Below, in pieces: positions 43,306 to 52,305 of a stretch of DNA of 64,000 nt. A program made the translations under genes and the position numbers. The notes below the pieces were generated by a model. That model was not told the origin of the DNA and did no database searches. It saw only the letters and a list, made by a program, of their open reading frames with translations. Each line of letters starts with the position of its first letter. The first letter of the stretch is position 1. The stretch comes from Methanospirillum hungatei (GTDB lineage Archaea > Halobacteriota > Methanomicrobia > Methanomicrobiales > Methanospirillaceae): NCBI RefSeq assembly GCF_019263745.1, contig NZ_CP077107.1, forward strand, positions 1,426,001 through 1,490,000. Reading direction: 5' to 3'.

Positions 43306-44404
43306 AGGCCTTTCAGCCGACGAACTTTTTTGTTTTCTCAAGGCGAAGCGTAACGAGGATAGATCCTATTCCCATATCCTCTCTTCCATGTGCACAACCC
43401 CACATCCAGTCGCAGTGCAGGCACATAATCTGTTCATGGAAACAAATCTTGGAGATCCGGGGTTATTTCCGGGAACTGCACAACTTGAAGACCGTTTAAT
43501 CAGGTGGTTTGCTGATCTTTATCAGGAGCCATCTGCCGGGGGATGTACAACATCAGGGGGAACGGAGTCAAATATTCAGGTTCTTCGGTTTTGTAAAAAA
43601 ACAAAGCAGGTTAAGAATCCAAATATTATCGTCCCGGCATCAGCGCATTTCTCATTTGAGAAAGCATGCGGGATGATGGATGTTGAGATGCGTGTTGCCC
43701 CAATTGATGACCAGTACCGAATGATACCTGATGCAACCGGTGAACTTATTGACAAAAACACATGCTGTATAGTGTCTGTTGCAGGAACTACAGAATATGG
43801 AATGACTGATCCCATACCCGCTCTTGGAAAACTTGCGGAGCAGGAGGGAGTACATCTTCATGTTGATGCTGCATTTGGGGGATATGTGCTTCCATTTATC
43901 GATCATGCACCACCATTTGACTTTTCTGTCCCCGGTGTCGGATCAATATCAGTCGATCCCCACAAGATGGGAATGAGCACAATTCCATCAGGAATTCTGA
44001 TGGTTCGGGATGAACGGGTATTTTGCAACCTGCTTGTTGAAACACCATATCTGACAACAAAACAGGCATACAGTCTGACCGGAACACGGCCTGGTGCGTC
44101 AGTTGCAGCAGCATATGCTGTAATGGCATATCTAGGACGAAAAGGAATGAAAGCACTTGTCACCGGATGTATGGAGAATACCAGAAGACTCATTGAAGGG
44201 ATGGAAGCGTTCGGAGTGCCACGAAAAGTTACACCTGATGTAAATGTCGCAACTTTTGATCATGTCAGCGTTCCTTCCCCCTGGACAGTCTCGTACACAC
44301 GGAAGGGCGACCTTCGGATAGTGTGCATGCCACATGTAACCCGTGATGTTGTCGAGTCATTCCTCACAGACTTTGGAGAATCGTATGTTTCCCATTCTAA
44401 CTAA
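43295..44404 (+). CDS. mfnA: L-tyrosine decarboxylase MfnA (methanofuran biosynthesis)
   Basis: A 369-residue PLP enzyme. The PLP lysine is K224 in SVDPHKMGMST; other family signatures are GCTTSGGTESN and VHLHVDAAFGGYVLPF. It makes tyramine for methanofuran (some homologues also decarboxylate aspartate to beta-alanine for coenzyme A). ATG 43295 lies inside the ppsA end; the longer frame upstream overlaps ppsA in full and is not conserved. Overlaps the next gene by 20 bases. Confidence 0.93.
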   Translation: MDAEGLSADELFCFLKAKRNEDRSYSHILSSMCTTPHPVAVQAHNLFMETNLGDPGLFPGTAQLEDRLIRWFADLYQEPSAGGCTTSGGTESNIQVLRFCKKTKQVKNPNIIVPASAHFSFEKACGMMDVEMRVAPIDDQYRMIPDATGELIDKNTCCIVSVAGTTEYGMTDPIPALGKLAEQEGVHLHVDAAFGGYVLPFIDHAPPFDFSVPGVGSISVDPHKMGMSTIPSGILMVRDERVFCNLLVETPYLTTKQAYSLTGTRPGASVAAAYAVMAYLGRKGMKALVTGCMENTRRLIEGMEAFGVPRKVTPDVNVATFDHVSVPSPWTVSYTRKGDLRIVCMPHVTRDVVESFLTDFGESYVSHSN

Positions 44405-44933
44405 TTCACTTATTACCTGCCCCATTGTTAAAAAAGGTGAATACAATTATTTTGTTCATCCTATCACCGATGGAATTCCTGATATCGACCCCGGACTGCT
44501 CCGGGAGATAGCCGTCGGTATGATCCGCCTTCTGGACCTTGCAGATGTGAAGTATATTGTGACTGCTGAAGCCATGGGAATACCAATTGCAACAGCGTTG
44601 TCTCTCATGACCGATATTCCGGTGAACATTATCAGAAAACGAAGATATAATCTGCCTGGAGAGTGTGATGTCTGTCAGGTGACCGGATACTCAAAGGGAG
44701 AGATGTACATAAACGGAATTTGCCCAGGTGATCGGGTGGTCATTGTTGATGATGTCATCAGTACCGGAGGCACAATGAATGGGATCATTGCCGCTCTGGA
44801 GAGTATCGGTGCTGATATTGTTGATATCGGATTTGTTATAAAGAAAGGAAAACCGACCCTTTCACGTCCGTATTCCTATCTTGTCTCCATTGAAGTAACC
44901 GATTCGGTGAGAGTAGTTGATCAGACTTCCTGA
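44385..44933 (+). CDS. hpt: Hypoxanthine/guanine phosphoribosyltransferase, archaeal type
   Basis: A 182-residue phosphoribosyltransferase with the PRPP motif VVIVDDVISTGGT and the upstream VTAEAMGIPIATALSLM. The length and the ending PYSYLVSIEVTDSVRVVDQ fit the archaeal Hpt (adenine-PRT-like) family that salvages purine bases. ATG 44385 overlaps mfnA. Its stop overlaps the dph2 start by 17 bases. Confidence 0.87.
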   Translation: MFPILTNSLITCPIVKKGEYNYFVHPITDGIPDIDPGLLREIAVGMIRLLDLADVKYIVTAEAMGIPIATALSLMTDIPVNIIRKRRYNLPGECDVCQVTGYSKGEMYINGICPGDRVVIVDDVISTGGTMNGIIAALESIGADIVDIGFVIKKGKPTLSRPYSYLVSIEVTDSVRVVDQTS

Positions 44934-45858
44934 CCTTCATAACCGGCTTGCTTCTCATGGATACCATACAATAGCACTTCAAGCACCGGAGGGACTGAAA
45001 CGCCTCCTTCCCCGTCTTGCACAGGATCTGCAAAACCTCGGATATGAAGTAATCATAAGTGGTGATCCCTGTTATGGTGCCTGTGACCTGGATCTCAATG
45101 CCCGTGATTGTGCTGATGTATTGGTTCATATAGGTCATACCCCGGTGGATGAAACCGATCGTGTTATTTATGAACCCTGGCCTGTTGATGGTGATATTTC
45201 AGTAATTAACGAAGCCATCCCAAGGTTGATCGGAAAAAAGGTGGGACTGGTCACCACCGTCCAGCATATCCATCTCCTTCCAAAAGTAGTAGAACTCCTA
45301 TCAAACGCCGGAATTGAATCAGTTGTCGCCGAGCCATCATCACGGACACCATGTCCTGGTCAGGTCCTGGGGTGTTCATTTCATGCAGCCCGAAAGGCTG
45401 GAGCTGACGAGATATTGTTTCTCGGGACCGGACTATTTCACCCAATCGGAATAAAACTGGCGACCGGGGCACGGGTAATTGCATGTGATCCTATAACCGG
45501 GAGAATTGAAGAGCCGGATGCAGATCGGTTACTCCGGGTGCGTTTCGGCCTTATCCAAAAAGCAAAAGAAGCATATTCTTATGGAATTATTGTTTCATCA
45601 AAGACCGGTCAGTGTAGATCAGACCTGGCGGACCATCTCTGCAGTCTTTCTAAGAGAGCATACAAAATCATGCTCAGAGAGGTCACACCCGACCAACTGC
45701 TCAACATGGGATTTCCCTGCTATGTAAATACTGCATGTCCCCGCCTTGCCTATGATGATCAAATCAGGTTTTCTGTTCCGGTTCTAACACCGGCGGAGTT
45801 TGAGATTGTTTGTGGATTTAGGGATTTTGCAGATTATGAGGTAGACGAAATATCATGA
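44917..45858 (+). CDS. dph2: Diphthamide biosynthesis enzyme Dph2
   Basis: A 313-residue radical-SAM enzyme of the noncanonical Dph1/Dph2 type. The three cluster cysteines lie in DPCYGACDL, CPGQVLGCSF and NTACPRLAYDD, widely spaced as the family requires. It transfers a 3-amino-3-carboxypropyl group to a histidine of elongation factor 2. It starts at TTG 44917, overlapping hpt. Confidence 0.92.
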   Translation: MIRLPDLHNRLASHGYHTIALQAPEGLKRLLPRLAQDLQNLGYEVIISGDPCYGACDLDLNARDCADVLVHIGHTPVDETDRVIYEPWPVDGDISVINEAIPRLIGKKVGLVTTVQHIHLLPKVVELLSNAGIESVVAEPSSRTPCPGQVLGCSFHAARKAGADEILFLGTGLFHPIGIKLATGARVIACDPITGRIEEPDADRLLRVRFGLIQKAKEAYSYGIIVSSKTGQCRSDLADHLCSLSKRAYKIMLREVTPDQLLNMGFPCYVNTACPRLAYDDQIRFSVPVLTPAEFEIVCGFRDFADYEVDEIS

Positions 45859-46463
45859 AACTCCGACAACTCGAGATGCTATTACAGCGGGTATCCGGGT
45901 TTAATAATCCATCTGCAGAACGGGAACAGTACCAGACTCCTGCCCCCCTGGCAGCTCGTCTCCTTCATATGGCAATGCTTGCAGGTGATATCTCCGGACG
46001 GACGGTTCTTGACCTTGGGTGTGGAACTGGTATCCTTGCAATAGGCGCTGCATTGCTTGGAGCGGATGTCGTGGCTGTTGAAGATGACGGAGAAGCGATC
46101 CGGATTGCAGAAGCAAATGCTCATGATCTCGGATGTAATATCAGGCTCATCCAGATTGATATAACAGATCCTCAGGCCATGACTCTTATTCCAAAAGGAG
46201 ACACAGTTATCATGAACCCGCCCTTTGGAGCACAGACTGAGCATGCAGATCGCCCGTTTCTTGATATGGCACTTACAAAAGCAGATATAACCTACGGAAT
46301 CTTTAACGCCCGATCCGAGCAATTCATCAGAGAATTTATCCAGGGTAGAGGGGAAATTACCTCATCCATACTTGCCGGACTTACCATACCACGGACTTTC
46401 TGGTTTCACTCCAGGGATCGGCATGAAATACCTGTTGAAATCCATGTAATAAAAAGAAAATAA
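45855..46463 (+). CDS. METTL5-like RNA m6A methyltransferase
   Basis: A 202-residue class I methyltransferase: SAM-binding VLDLGCGTGILAIGAALLGA and the base-binding NPPFG motif. The PAEREQYQTPAPLAARLLHMA start matches archaeal relatives of METTL5, which methylate adenosine in small-subunit rRNA. An RNA target is inferred from the family. ATG overlaps the dph2 stop by four bases; last gene of the operon. Confidence 0.85.
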   Translation: MKLRQLEMLLQRVSGFNNPSAEREQYQTPAPLAARLLHMAMLAGDISGRTVLDLGCGTGILAIGAALLGADVVAVEDDGEAIRIAEANAHDLGCNIRLIQIDITDPQAMTLIPKGDTVIMNPPFGAQTEHADRPFLDMALTKADITYGIFNARSEQFIREFIQGRGEITSSILAGLTIPRTFWFHSRDRHEIPVEIHVIKRK

Positions 46464-46512
46464 CAAAAACTATTTTGGCAGATTTCTCTGCTGGATATTA
46501 CTGTAATGAGAA

Positions 46513-46692
46513 TTAATCCTTAACGAGGATAAATCCGATACCGGCAAGCATAATACCGGCAAGCAGAGCAATGATTCCGATAGCTCCCTTCACAACGTTG
46601 ATAACATCAGGCAGGAAAAACCAGATTCCATAGGCACCAGCAATAACAAGGATGATACCAACAATTAACATTCCAAGGCCCATTTTATCCAT
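46513..46692 (-). CDS. 59-residue membrane peptide
   Basis: A small gene with a GGAGGA site eight bases before its ATG. The product is almost all membrane: GMLIVGIILVIAGAYGIWFF, a short charged turn with PDVINVVKG, then IGIIALLAGIMLAGIGFILV and a final KD. Two helices in a hairpin are expected. No family recognised. A TATA-like TTTATAAATA lies on the minus strand near 46739-46750. Clear start and ribosome site argue it is real. Confidence 0.75.
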   Translation of the reverse strand: MDKMGLGMLIVGIILVIAGAYGIWFFLPDVINVVKGAIGIIALLAGIMLAGIGFILVKD

Positions 46693-46797
46693 TTTTTGAA
46701 TCCTCCAATCAGATATACAATACTCGTTTGTTCCAAAGATATTTATAAACTAATATGTATGAATATTTTTTCTCGCTAATTTAAGAGTTTTTTACCA

Positions 46798-47229
46798 TCA
46801 GTCCGGATACTCAACCAGCATACATACTTCAAGGTCAGCTCCCTTCGCGAGCAGGGAAACCATTTCCCGGGGTATGGTACTAGCGGTATGATCTGAAAGT
46901 ACCCCAATAGTCCGGTTACAGGTAAAAGACGACCGCCTCCATACCAGATCTGTTGGATGAGTAAGGGTAAGGTTCGGATCTCCCTGTGAACGGATCTCAA
47001 TCATGTGCGGACCACATGTGAGCGTCGTGACTAGCACCTGATCCTGATGCCTTAACGCAGCACAGAGACTGCGACTGAGATCTGCTGCACCTTTTTTTGC
47101 TCCCACTGCAATGATACAACTACCTGCCAGAGAAAGTTCGTCTTCTTTTGTTATCTCAAAAGTAGTGCGATGTGTTGCCGTTACATTCGAGTGTCCATGA
47201 GCAATGAAATACTCCTCTTCCCTGACCAT
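46798..47229 (-). CDS. DUF371 family protein
   Basis: A 143-residue protein matching the archaeal DUF371 family: EYFIAHGHSNVTATHRTTFE at the start, then GSCIIAVGAKKGAADLS, DLVWRRSSFTCNRTIGVLSD and a C-terminal tail. It is restricted to archaea, and no function is known; a small nucleotide-related role has been supposed. ATG 47229 gives the conserved start; the longer frame to 47277 overlaps the divergent gene. Confidence 0.82.
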   Translation of the reverse strand: MVREEEYFIAHGHSNVTATHRTTFEITKEDELSLAGSCIIAVGAKKGAADLSRSLCAALRHQDQVLVTTLTCGPHMIEIRSQGDPNLTLTHPTDLVWRRSSFTCNRTIGVLSDHTASTIPREMVSLLAKGADLEVCMLVEYPD

Positions 47230-47260
47230 GTATTTACACACTCTCTTCCATGTGTAATCA

Positions 47261-47842
47261 ATGGATCTGGTAGACATCTATTGCACTACATGTAAAGAAG
47301 AGACAGAACAGGAGGTTCTGAGCGAATCACGCGATCTCATCACCCGCTGCACCGTGTGCGGACTGACATCCCGAAGACCTCTCCCACCTGAACCTGAACC
47401 TGTTTTTGTAAAGACCATTGTGAGCCGGGAAGCTGAATCCTACGTTGGAAAAGCCGAACTCATGAAAGGTGAAGTTGTCGAGGTTGGAGATTATATCGTT
47501 GCGGAGAGAGATGACGGTGAAGGCGCCGGAGTCGAAATTATGTCTCTTGAAGTAGGAGACAAACGAGTTCAGAAAGCAACCGCAGAAGAGATTGATACCA
47601 TCTGGTCACGTGCTATTGATGAGGTGATCGTCAGGATTTCTGTTCATGATGGGAAGAAGACTATCCCTATGTACGTTGCCTGTGACGGAGATGACCGGTT
47701 CACTATCGATGAGATCGTCTCAATTGATCGGGTTCGTGCCAGAATCGACCATATCTGCTTAAGAAACGGGATAATTCAAAGAAGAAAAGGAAAATATGAG
47801 ATTGCAAACCGCATAAAGCGGATATATGCCTACCGGCTTTAA
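47261..47842 (+). CDS. HVO_0476-family zinc finger protein
   Basis: A 193-residue archaeal protein with an N-terminal zinc ribbon (C8, C11, C30, C33 in IYCTTCKEET and ITRCTVCGL) and a C-terminal body of about 140 residues with RDDGEGAGVEIMSLEVGDKR and VARIDHICLRNG-like motifs. It matches the HVO_0476 family of euryarchaeal zinc-finger proteins, thought to bind nucleic acids. Divergent from DUF371 with 31 bases between. Confidence 0.82.
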   Translation: MDLVDIYCTTCKEETEQEVLSESRDLITRCTVCGLTSRRPLPPEPEPVFVKTIVSREAESYVGKAELMKGEVVEVGDYIVAERDDGEGAGVEIMSLEVGDKRVQKATAEEIDTIWSRAIDEVIVRISVHDGKKTIPMYVACDGDDRFTIDEIVSIDRVRARIDHICLRNGIIQRRKGKYEIANRIKRIYAYRL

Positions 47843-47850
47843 CCGGTTTT

Positions 47851-48555
47851 TTATGAAGTTGTCAGTTTGGCCAGTATAATCTCAACGGTTGGATATCCGT
47901 AATTTAACGTAATGTTGGCTGCATCCCGGTCAACCACCGTGGCAGTTCTGATATACGATGCCGGAGTTGCATTGTCCAGTGGGATCTGCGGCTGGTCAAT
48001 AAAGGCAAGCGGAACCTGATCTCCAACCTGAACATTTGCAAAACTCTCACCTGAAATATTCACGAACTGTTCCATACTCATCTGCCTGGACATCTGTCCT
48101 GCATACGGGTAGGTCAGGATCTTTGAATCACCAACACCCATACCGGCGATGGAATTACTGATCATATCGATTTCAGGGCCAAAGAGACCAAACTCCATGA
48201 CTCCGTATTCATTGTACGGATTGATAACCTGGATCGGGACAAGGTCTTCACCGGAAGAGACATTTACTCTGACCGGAAGTGAATTTGCCTTAAAGGTCAT
48301 GACACTTGGATCCTGGGCCTTTGTTATGACAGAAAGGACACTGGTTACAACCGGACGGTCCTGCGCGTCACGGAAGGTAAAATCAACGAGAGCGGTGTTC
48401 CCCGGCTTTGCCTGAGTGAAGATGTTCAGCCATGACATTCCGAACATTGATACAATCATAAAGACAGCCATCAGAACACAAACTGCGACGATTCCAATTT
48501 TCGTCCAGTTCATCTCTTCCTTTTTTTCTGAAGGCTGGTGGCGGAATCCTTTCAT
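47851..48555 (-). CDS. Membrane-anchored FKBP-like protein
   Basis: A 234-residue protein with one N-terminal membrane helix (TKIGIVAVCVLMAVFMIVSM) after a short cytosolic start. The exported part contains SIAGMGVGDSKILTYPYAGQ and a later ATVVDRDAANITLNYGYPTV, which fit an FKBP/SlyD-type peptidyl-prolyl isomerase with an inserted flap, though the active-site aromatic residues are poorly kept. It might help fold secreted proteins. ATG 48513 would put the start close to the helix and is a possible alternative. Confidence 0.6.
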   Translation of the reverse strand: MKGFRHQPSEKKEEMNWTKIGIVAVCVLMAVFMIVSMFGMSWLNIFTQAKPGNTALVDFTFRDAQDRPVVTSVLSVITKAQDPSVMTFKANSLPVRVNVSSGEDLVPIQVINPYNEYGVMEFGLFGPEIDMISNSIAGMGVGDSKILTYPYAGQMSRQMSMEQFVNISGESFANVQVGDQVPLAFIDQPQIPLDNATPASYIRTATVVDRDAANITLNYGYPTVEIILAKLTTS

Positions 48556-48689
48556 TCCTATTACGTAATCCCTGCCGGAAGATAAAGGATGCAACTGTTT
48601 ACTGTCAAAGAGATCTGTTCTTGTATTCTCCTCATACTGCCCCCTTTTGAAACGATGAATTCATACCTGCAAAGGGTGAGTAGATTCGT

Positions 48690-49520
48690 ATGGAAAAAAA
48701 GAGGGTCCGTGATTACATGACCACAGACGTGGACACCGTCCCTTTGACGGGAACCGCGCGAGAGGTCATCCATGCAATCAGGGTCACCTCTCATGATGGC
48801 TTTCCCGTAGTAGACGGAAACATTGTGGTGGGATATATTGCAGCCAGGGATCTTTTGTTTGTTCATCCAGAAACACCGGTGAAGGAGATCATGAGTCATC
48901 ATCTCATTGTGGCAGATCCTGAAATGGCAATTAGTGACGTAGCACGGGTAATTATCAGGTCTGGTATTCAGAAACTGCCAGTTGTCAATGAGAAGAATGA
49001 ACTCCTCGGTATCATCTCGAACACAGATGTTGTGCGATCCCAGATAGAGCATGTTTCACCAGAAAAAGTCTACAAGCTCATGGATACCATCGAACGACTC
49101 CATGAAATAAAGCCACACCTTTCAAAAGGGCCGGTTCAGGTTCATACTCTTCTCCCAACCCAGTCCAGAATTTATATGGATGAACTGGAAGGACGGATTT
49201 ATGAGATCAAAAAGGGACTTGCAGAGCCGGTTATTGTGATTAAAAAACCTGGCCGGCTCATCCTTGTTGATGGGCATCACCGTGCAGTTGCTGCAAGGCG
49301 GCTTGGCATTAAAATTCTTGAGGCATATATTATCGAGATCATGGAAAACCTTGAACTCGGACTTGAACGGACAGCAAAAGCCATGAACCTGAAGACCATC
49401 GATGATATCCAGATCATGGACTATGCCCGTCACCCGCTCATTGCCGGAACTCACCGGTTTGGAGGGATTGGAACAGCTCCTTCTGATCTGGATCAGGATC
49501 CTTCGCACCGGGTATCATAA
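48690..49520 (+). CDS. CBS-pair protein with ParB-like nuclease domain
   Basis: A 276-residue protein. Two CBS motifs (residues about 8-55 and 67-115, VRDYMTTDVDTVP and VKEIMSHHLIVADPEMAISD) form a nucleotide-sensing pair. A ParB/sulfiredoxin-like domain follows with EPVIVIKKPGRLILVDGHHR and AVAARRLG. The combination suggests control of a nuclease or ATP-dependent reaction by adenine nucleotides. Its 3' end overlaps the convergent nucleotidyltransferase gene by 28 bases. Confidence 0.83.
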   Translation: MEKKRVRDYMTTDVDTVPLTGTAREVIHAIRVTSHDGFPVVDGNIVVGYIAARDLLFVHPETPVKEIMSHHLIVADPEMAISDVARVIIRSGIQKLPVVNEKNELLGIISNTDVVRSQIEHVSPEKVYKLMDTIERLHEIKPHLSKGPVQVHTLLPTQSRIYMDELEGRIYEIKKGLAEPVIVIKKPGRLILVDGHHRAVAARRLGIKILEAYIIEIMENLELGLERTAKAMNLKTIDDIQIMDYARHPLIAGTHRFGGIGTAPSDLDQDPSHRVS

Positions 49521-50671
49521 GAGTCATTCAGCATATGTTCGGTCACGGTAGTGCCATCAGCAATAACCATATCTGGCCATATTCGGGTGTTTGAATGAAC
49601 CGTCACCCGGTTCCGGATAACTGTTCTTGGACCGATGACCGAACCATGTTCAATACTGCAAGAGTCACCAATCATTGCTTCATTGTCTATGATTGCACCA
49701 GAAACCGATGTTCCCTGCCCGATAACCACCCGGTTATACAACGTGGAAGATAAGACGCGGACATTATTTCGAATAATACAATTTTTACCTATTGATGTAT
49801 ACGGTCCGATAAGAACATTGTCCCCAATGGATGTCCCACTTCCAATCGCAACCGGCCCGACGATTCTGCTGTTATGACCAACATAAATTGATCCACCAAA
49901 ATCTACCGGGCCTTGTATGTTCGCATTTTTAATATCCATATCACCGGAGATGTTCGCATAACTCATCTCCTGAAGTTTCCATTTTTCTGCAAGTCTGAGT
50001 GATGCGGGGCTCCCCACGTCTGACCAGTTCCCCCGTGCAAGCCATCCATCCAGCAACATCCCCTTTTCCATCAGAAGCGGGAAGAGATTTTTTGCGAAAT
50101 CAAACTTGGTATTGTCAGGTATGTAATCAAAAATATCTGGTGAGCAGACATACATACCGGTTGATGCAAGATTGGAGAAAATTTCACCAGGCCCTGGTTT
50201 TTCTCTAAATCGCCTGATTCGGTTATCAACATCAATCTCCGCGATACCATATTCAGAGGGATCATCTACGCTAATAAGACCAATGGTAATGATTGGAGAA
50301 TGTTTGAGATGTTCCCGGTAAAATTCTAATAGGTTAATATCGGTTAAGTGGTCACCACCGACCACCAGGAAGGGTTTTTCTCCAAGAAGATCACGTGCAT
50401 TTTTAACGCTCCCAGCGGTTCCGAGTTTTATTTCTTCGTACACATAACTTATTTTTGCACCAAACAGGGCTCCATCTCCAAGTGCCTGCTCAATGGCATC
50501 GCTCTTATATCCGACGGTGATGATGATATCATGAAATCCAAGATTTGAGAGATGTGATACGAGATGTTCTATTGAAGGCTTATTGACGATTGGAATACAT
50601 GGTTTTGGACGTTCAAAGGTGAGCGGGCGAAGACGGGTTCCTTCGCCTCCACACATGATACAGACCTTCAT
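49493..50671 (-). CDS. Sugar-phosphate nucleotidyltransferase with left-handed beta-helix
   Basis: A 392-residue two-domain protein: the NTP-transferase part starts IMCGGEGTRLRPLTFERPKP with the GDHLTDINLLEF catalytic region, and a C-terminal left-handed beta-helix of hexapeptide repeats (AIGSGTSIGDNVLIGPYTSI). Such enzymes activate mannose, glucose or N-acetylglucosamine phosphate with a nucleotide, for glycans of the surface layer. The exact sugar cannot be told from the sequence. Confidence 0.85.
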   Translation of the reverse strand: MKVCIMCGGEGTRLRPLTFERPKPCIPIVNKPSIEHLVSHLSNLGFHDIIITVGYKSDAIEQALGDGALFGAKISYVYEEIKLGTAGSVKNARDLLGEKPFLVVGGDHLTDINLLEFYREHLKHSPIITIGLISVDDPSEYGIAEIDVDNRIRRFREKPGPGEIFSNLASTGMYVCSPDIFDYIPDNTKFDFAKNLFPLLMEKGMLLDGWLARGNWSDVGSPASLRLAEKWKLQEMSYANISGDMDIKNANIQGPVDFGGSIYVGHNSRIVGPVAIGSGTSIGDNVLIGPYTSIGKNCIIRNNVRVLSSTLYNRVVIGQGTSVSGAIIDNEAMIGDSCSIEHGSVIGPRTVIRNRVTVHSNTRIWPDMVIADGTTVTEHMLNDSYDTRCEGS

Positions 50672-50731
50672 ATCGATTATGTAGGCTTTCCGGACATTTA
50701 AGACCGCAGGAGAAATCCCTACTTAAAAAAG

Positions 50732-51052
50732 TTACAAACTATCCAGGCTGACCGAGTCAAAGTCCTGAACAACTTCTGATATTTCTTTCACACCAAAAGC
50801 GGTTTTTACCGCGGTAATCTCGAGATCTGATGCAATCGCACACATATAATCGAGCACATCAATGGAGAGTTCTTTCTTCATTTTACTCTGTTTGAGTTGC
50901 TCAACCAGATGTCCAATCATCTCGACATCTTCACCACGAAGTTTGGCAAGGCTTATGACACACATATATATCCGGGTAAGATTCCTGTCGGTACCCGTGA
51001 TTGTGTCAAAGAAATTCTTCAGAACCTGGGCCTGATACACCTCGCCGCCCAT
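50732..51052 (-). CDS. Small conserved protein of unknown function
   Basis: A 106-residue protein I do not recognise: AQVLKNFFDTITGTDRNLTR and HLVEQLKQSKMKKELSIDVL suggest an all-helical fold. It is 44 bases downstream of the YchF-type GTPase and on the same strand, so it may be co-transcribed with it. No cysteine or metal motif is seen apart from two scattered cysteines. Confidence 0.55.
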   Translation of the reverse strand: MGGEVYQAQVLKNFFDTITGTDRNLTRIYMCVISLAKLRGEDVEMIGHLVEQLKQSKMKKELSIDVLDYMCAIASDLEITAVKTAFGVKEISEVVQDFDSVSLDSL

Positions 51053-51096
51053 AATTAAACCATTATATTAATTCAGTAGTATAAAAAGGTGCGGAT

Positions 51097-52266
51097 TTAT
51101 TTTGCAGTGCTCACAATCTTTATGATATCGCCATCTTTTAGGATTGCACTTTCTTTAATCCGCATTTTTGTCTTCGCATCAATAGCATACAAGAACCCGT
51201 TCCCAATGTCTGAGTGAACCTGGAATGCTAAGTCATGAGGAGTGGTACCTTTCTTCATCAGGAAGGCATCAGGAAGAACCCGTCCCTGTCCGTCAGTCAG
51301 ATGGGTTTCATCTTCAACCGGGTACAGGACAATCATGTCAAGCAGATCAAACACTGCCCGGTTAATTATATCCTGAACTCCGGTACCACCATGCTCATCC
51401 ATGTATGATTTCATCTTCATGAGACCTGCTTTCTGAGCCTCACTCAGTTTTCCTTCATCTGGAATTGAAAATGTCTTATCTCCCGGATGATAGGCGATCA
51501 TCTGTGATGTAGCTGCAGTCCGCAGAGCCAACTCTGCTGCACCTGATGTCAGGATGGCACCAGATCCTTTTACCTTTTCAAGAAGTTCAGGGGAGGCAAG
51601 GTCGGCCTTATTACCTGCAATAATCATCGGTTTTGCTTTGTGCATCAGGATCTTTGAAAAATCAATCAGATCACTGGCAGCAGTCAGCCTGAGCTCAATT
51701 CCCGCTTCCCGCTCAGCTTCCATCACATGTTCTTCCCTGATCGAGAGACCGGCAAGAATCTCGGCAAGACCTGCGTAAATTGAAAATGTACGTGACTGAG
51801 CCTGCCGCTGCATTTTTGGCCAGTGCTTTTCGATAATTCCATGCAGCCACATCGCCATCTCGATCTTGAGCATCGGAATTTCCAATAATGGATCATGGGT
51901 ACCGGGATTATCCGGGTTTCCTTCAATATCAGTACTTCCGCTTGCATCAATAACCTGGATTATAGCGTCAGCCTGCCTGAGATGATCCAGGAACTGATTT
52001 CCAAGACCTTTGCCGGTATGGGCTTCAGGTACCAGGCCCGCAACATCAATCAGGTGGACAGCAATATACCTGATTCCATCTGCGCAAACACCGCAGCGAT
52101 GCGCAAGTGTGCTGCAGGGGCAGGGAACTCTGACATAAGCCACTCCCCGGTTTGCGTCTATTGTCGTGAACGGATAATTGGCAATTTCAGCGGGAGCCAT
52201 AGTTGCTGCCCGATATAAGGTTGATTTGCCACAGTTTGGTTTTCCAGCAAGTGCGAGGGTTATCAT
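51097..52266 (-). CDS. YchF/Obg-type GTPase, archaeal form
   Basis: A 389-residue TRAFAC GTPase. G1 is GKPNCGKST at 8-16; the switch II equivalent is DVAGLVPEAHTGKGLGNQ; G4-like NKAD is in IIAGNKADLASPE. The C-terminal TGS domain is present, with LPDAFLMKKGTTPHDLAF and ending IIKIVSTAK. The NPFTTID-type start and the CPCSTLAHRCGVC cysteine-rich insertion (residues about 50-62) are typical of the archaeal group. It is thought to act with ribosomes or translation stress. Confidence 0.88.
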   Translation of the reverse strand: MITLALAGKPNCGKSTLYRAATMAPAEIANYPFTTIDANRGVAYVRVPCPCSTLAHRCGVCADGIRYIAVHLIDVAGLVPEAHTGKGLGNQFLDHLRQADAIIQVIDASGSTDIEGNPDNPGTHDPLLEIPMLKIEMAMWLHGIIEKHWPKMQRQAQSRTFSIYAGLAEILAGLSIREEHVMEAEREAGIELRLTAASDLIDFSKILMHKAKPMIIAGNKADLASPELLEKVKGSGAILTSGAAELALRTAATSQMIAYHPGDKTFSIPDEGKLSEAQKAGLMKMKSYMDEHGGTGVQDIINRAVFDLLDMIVLYPVEDETHLTDGQGRVLPDAFLMKKGTTPHDLAFQVHSDIGNGFLYAIDAKTKMRIKESAILKDGDIIKIVSTAK

Positions 52267-52305
52267 AGATGGTCCTCAAATCCCAGTGCGAACTAACAGG
52301 TATGT

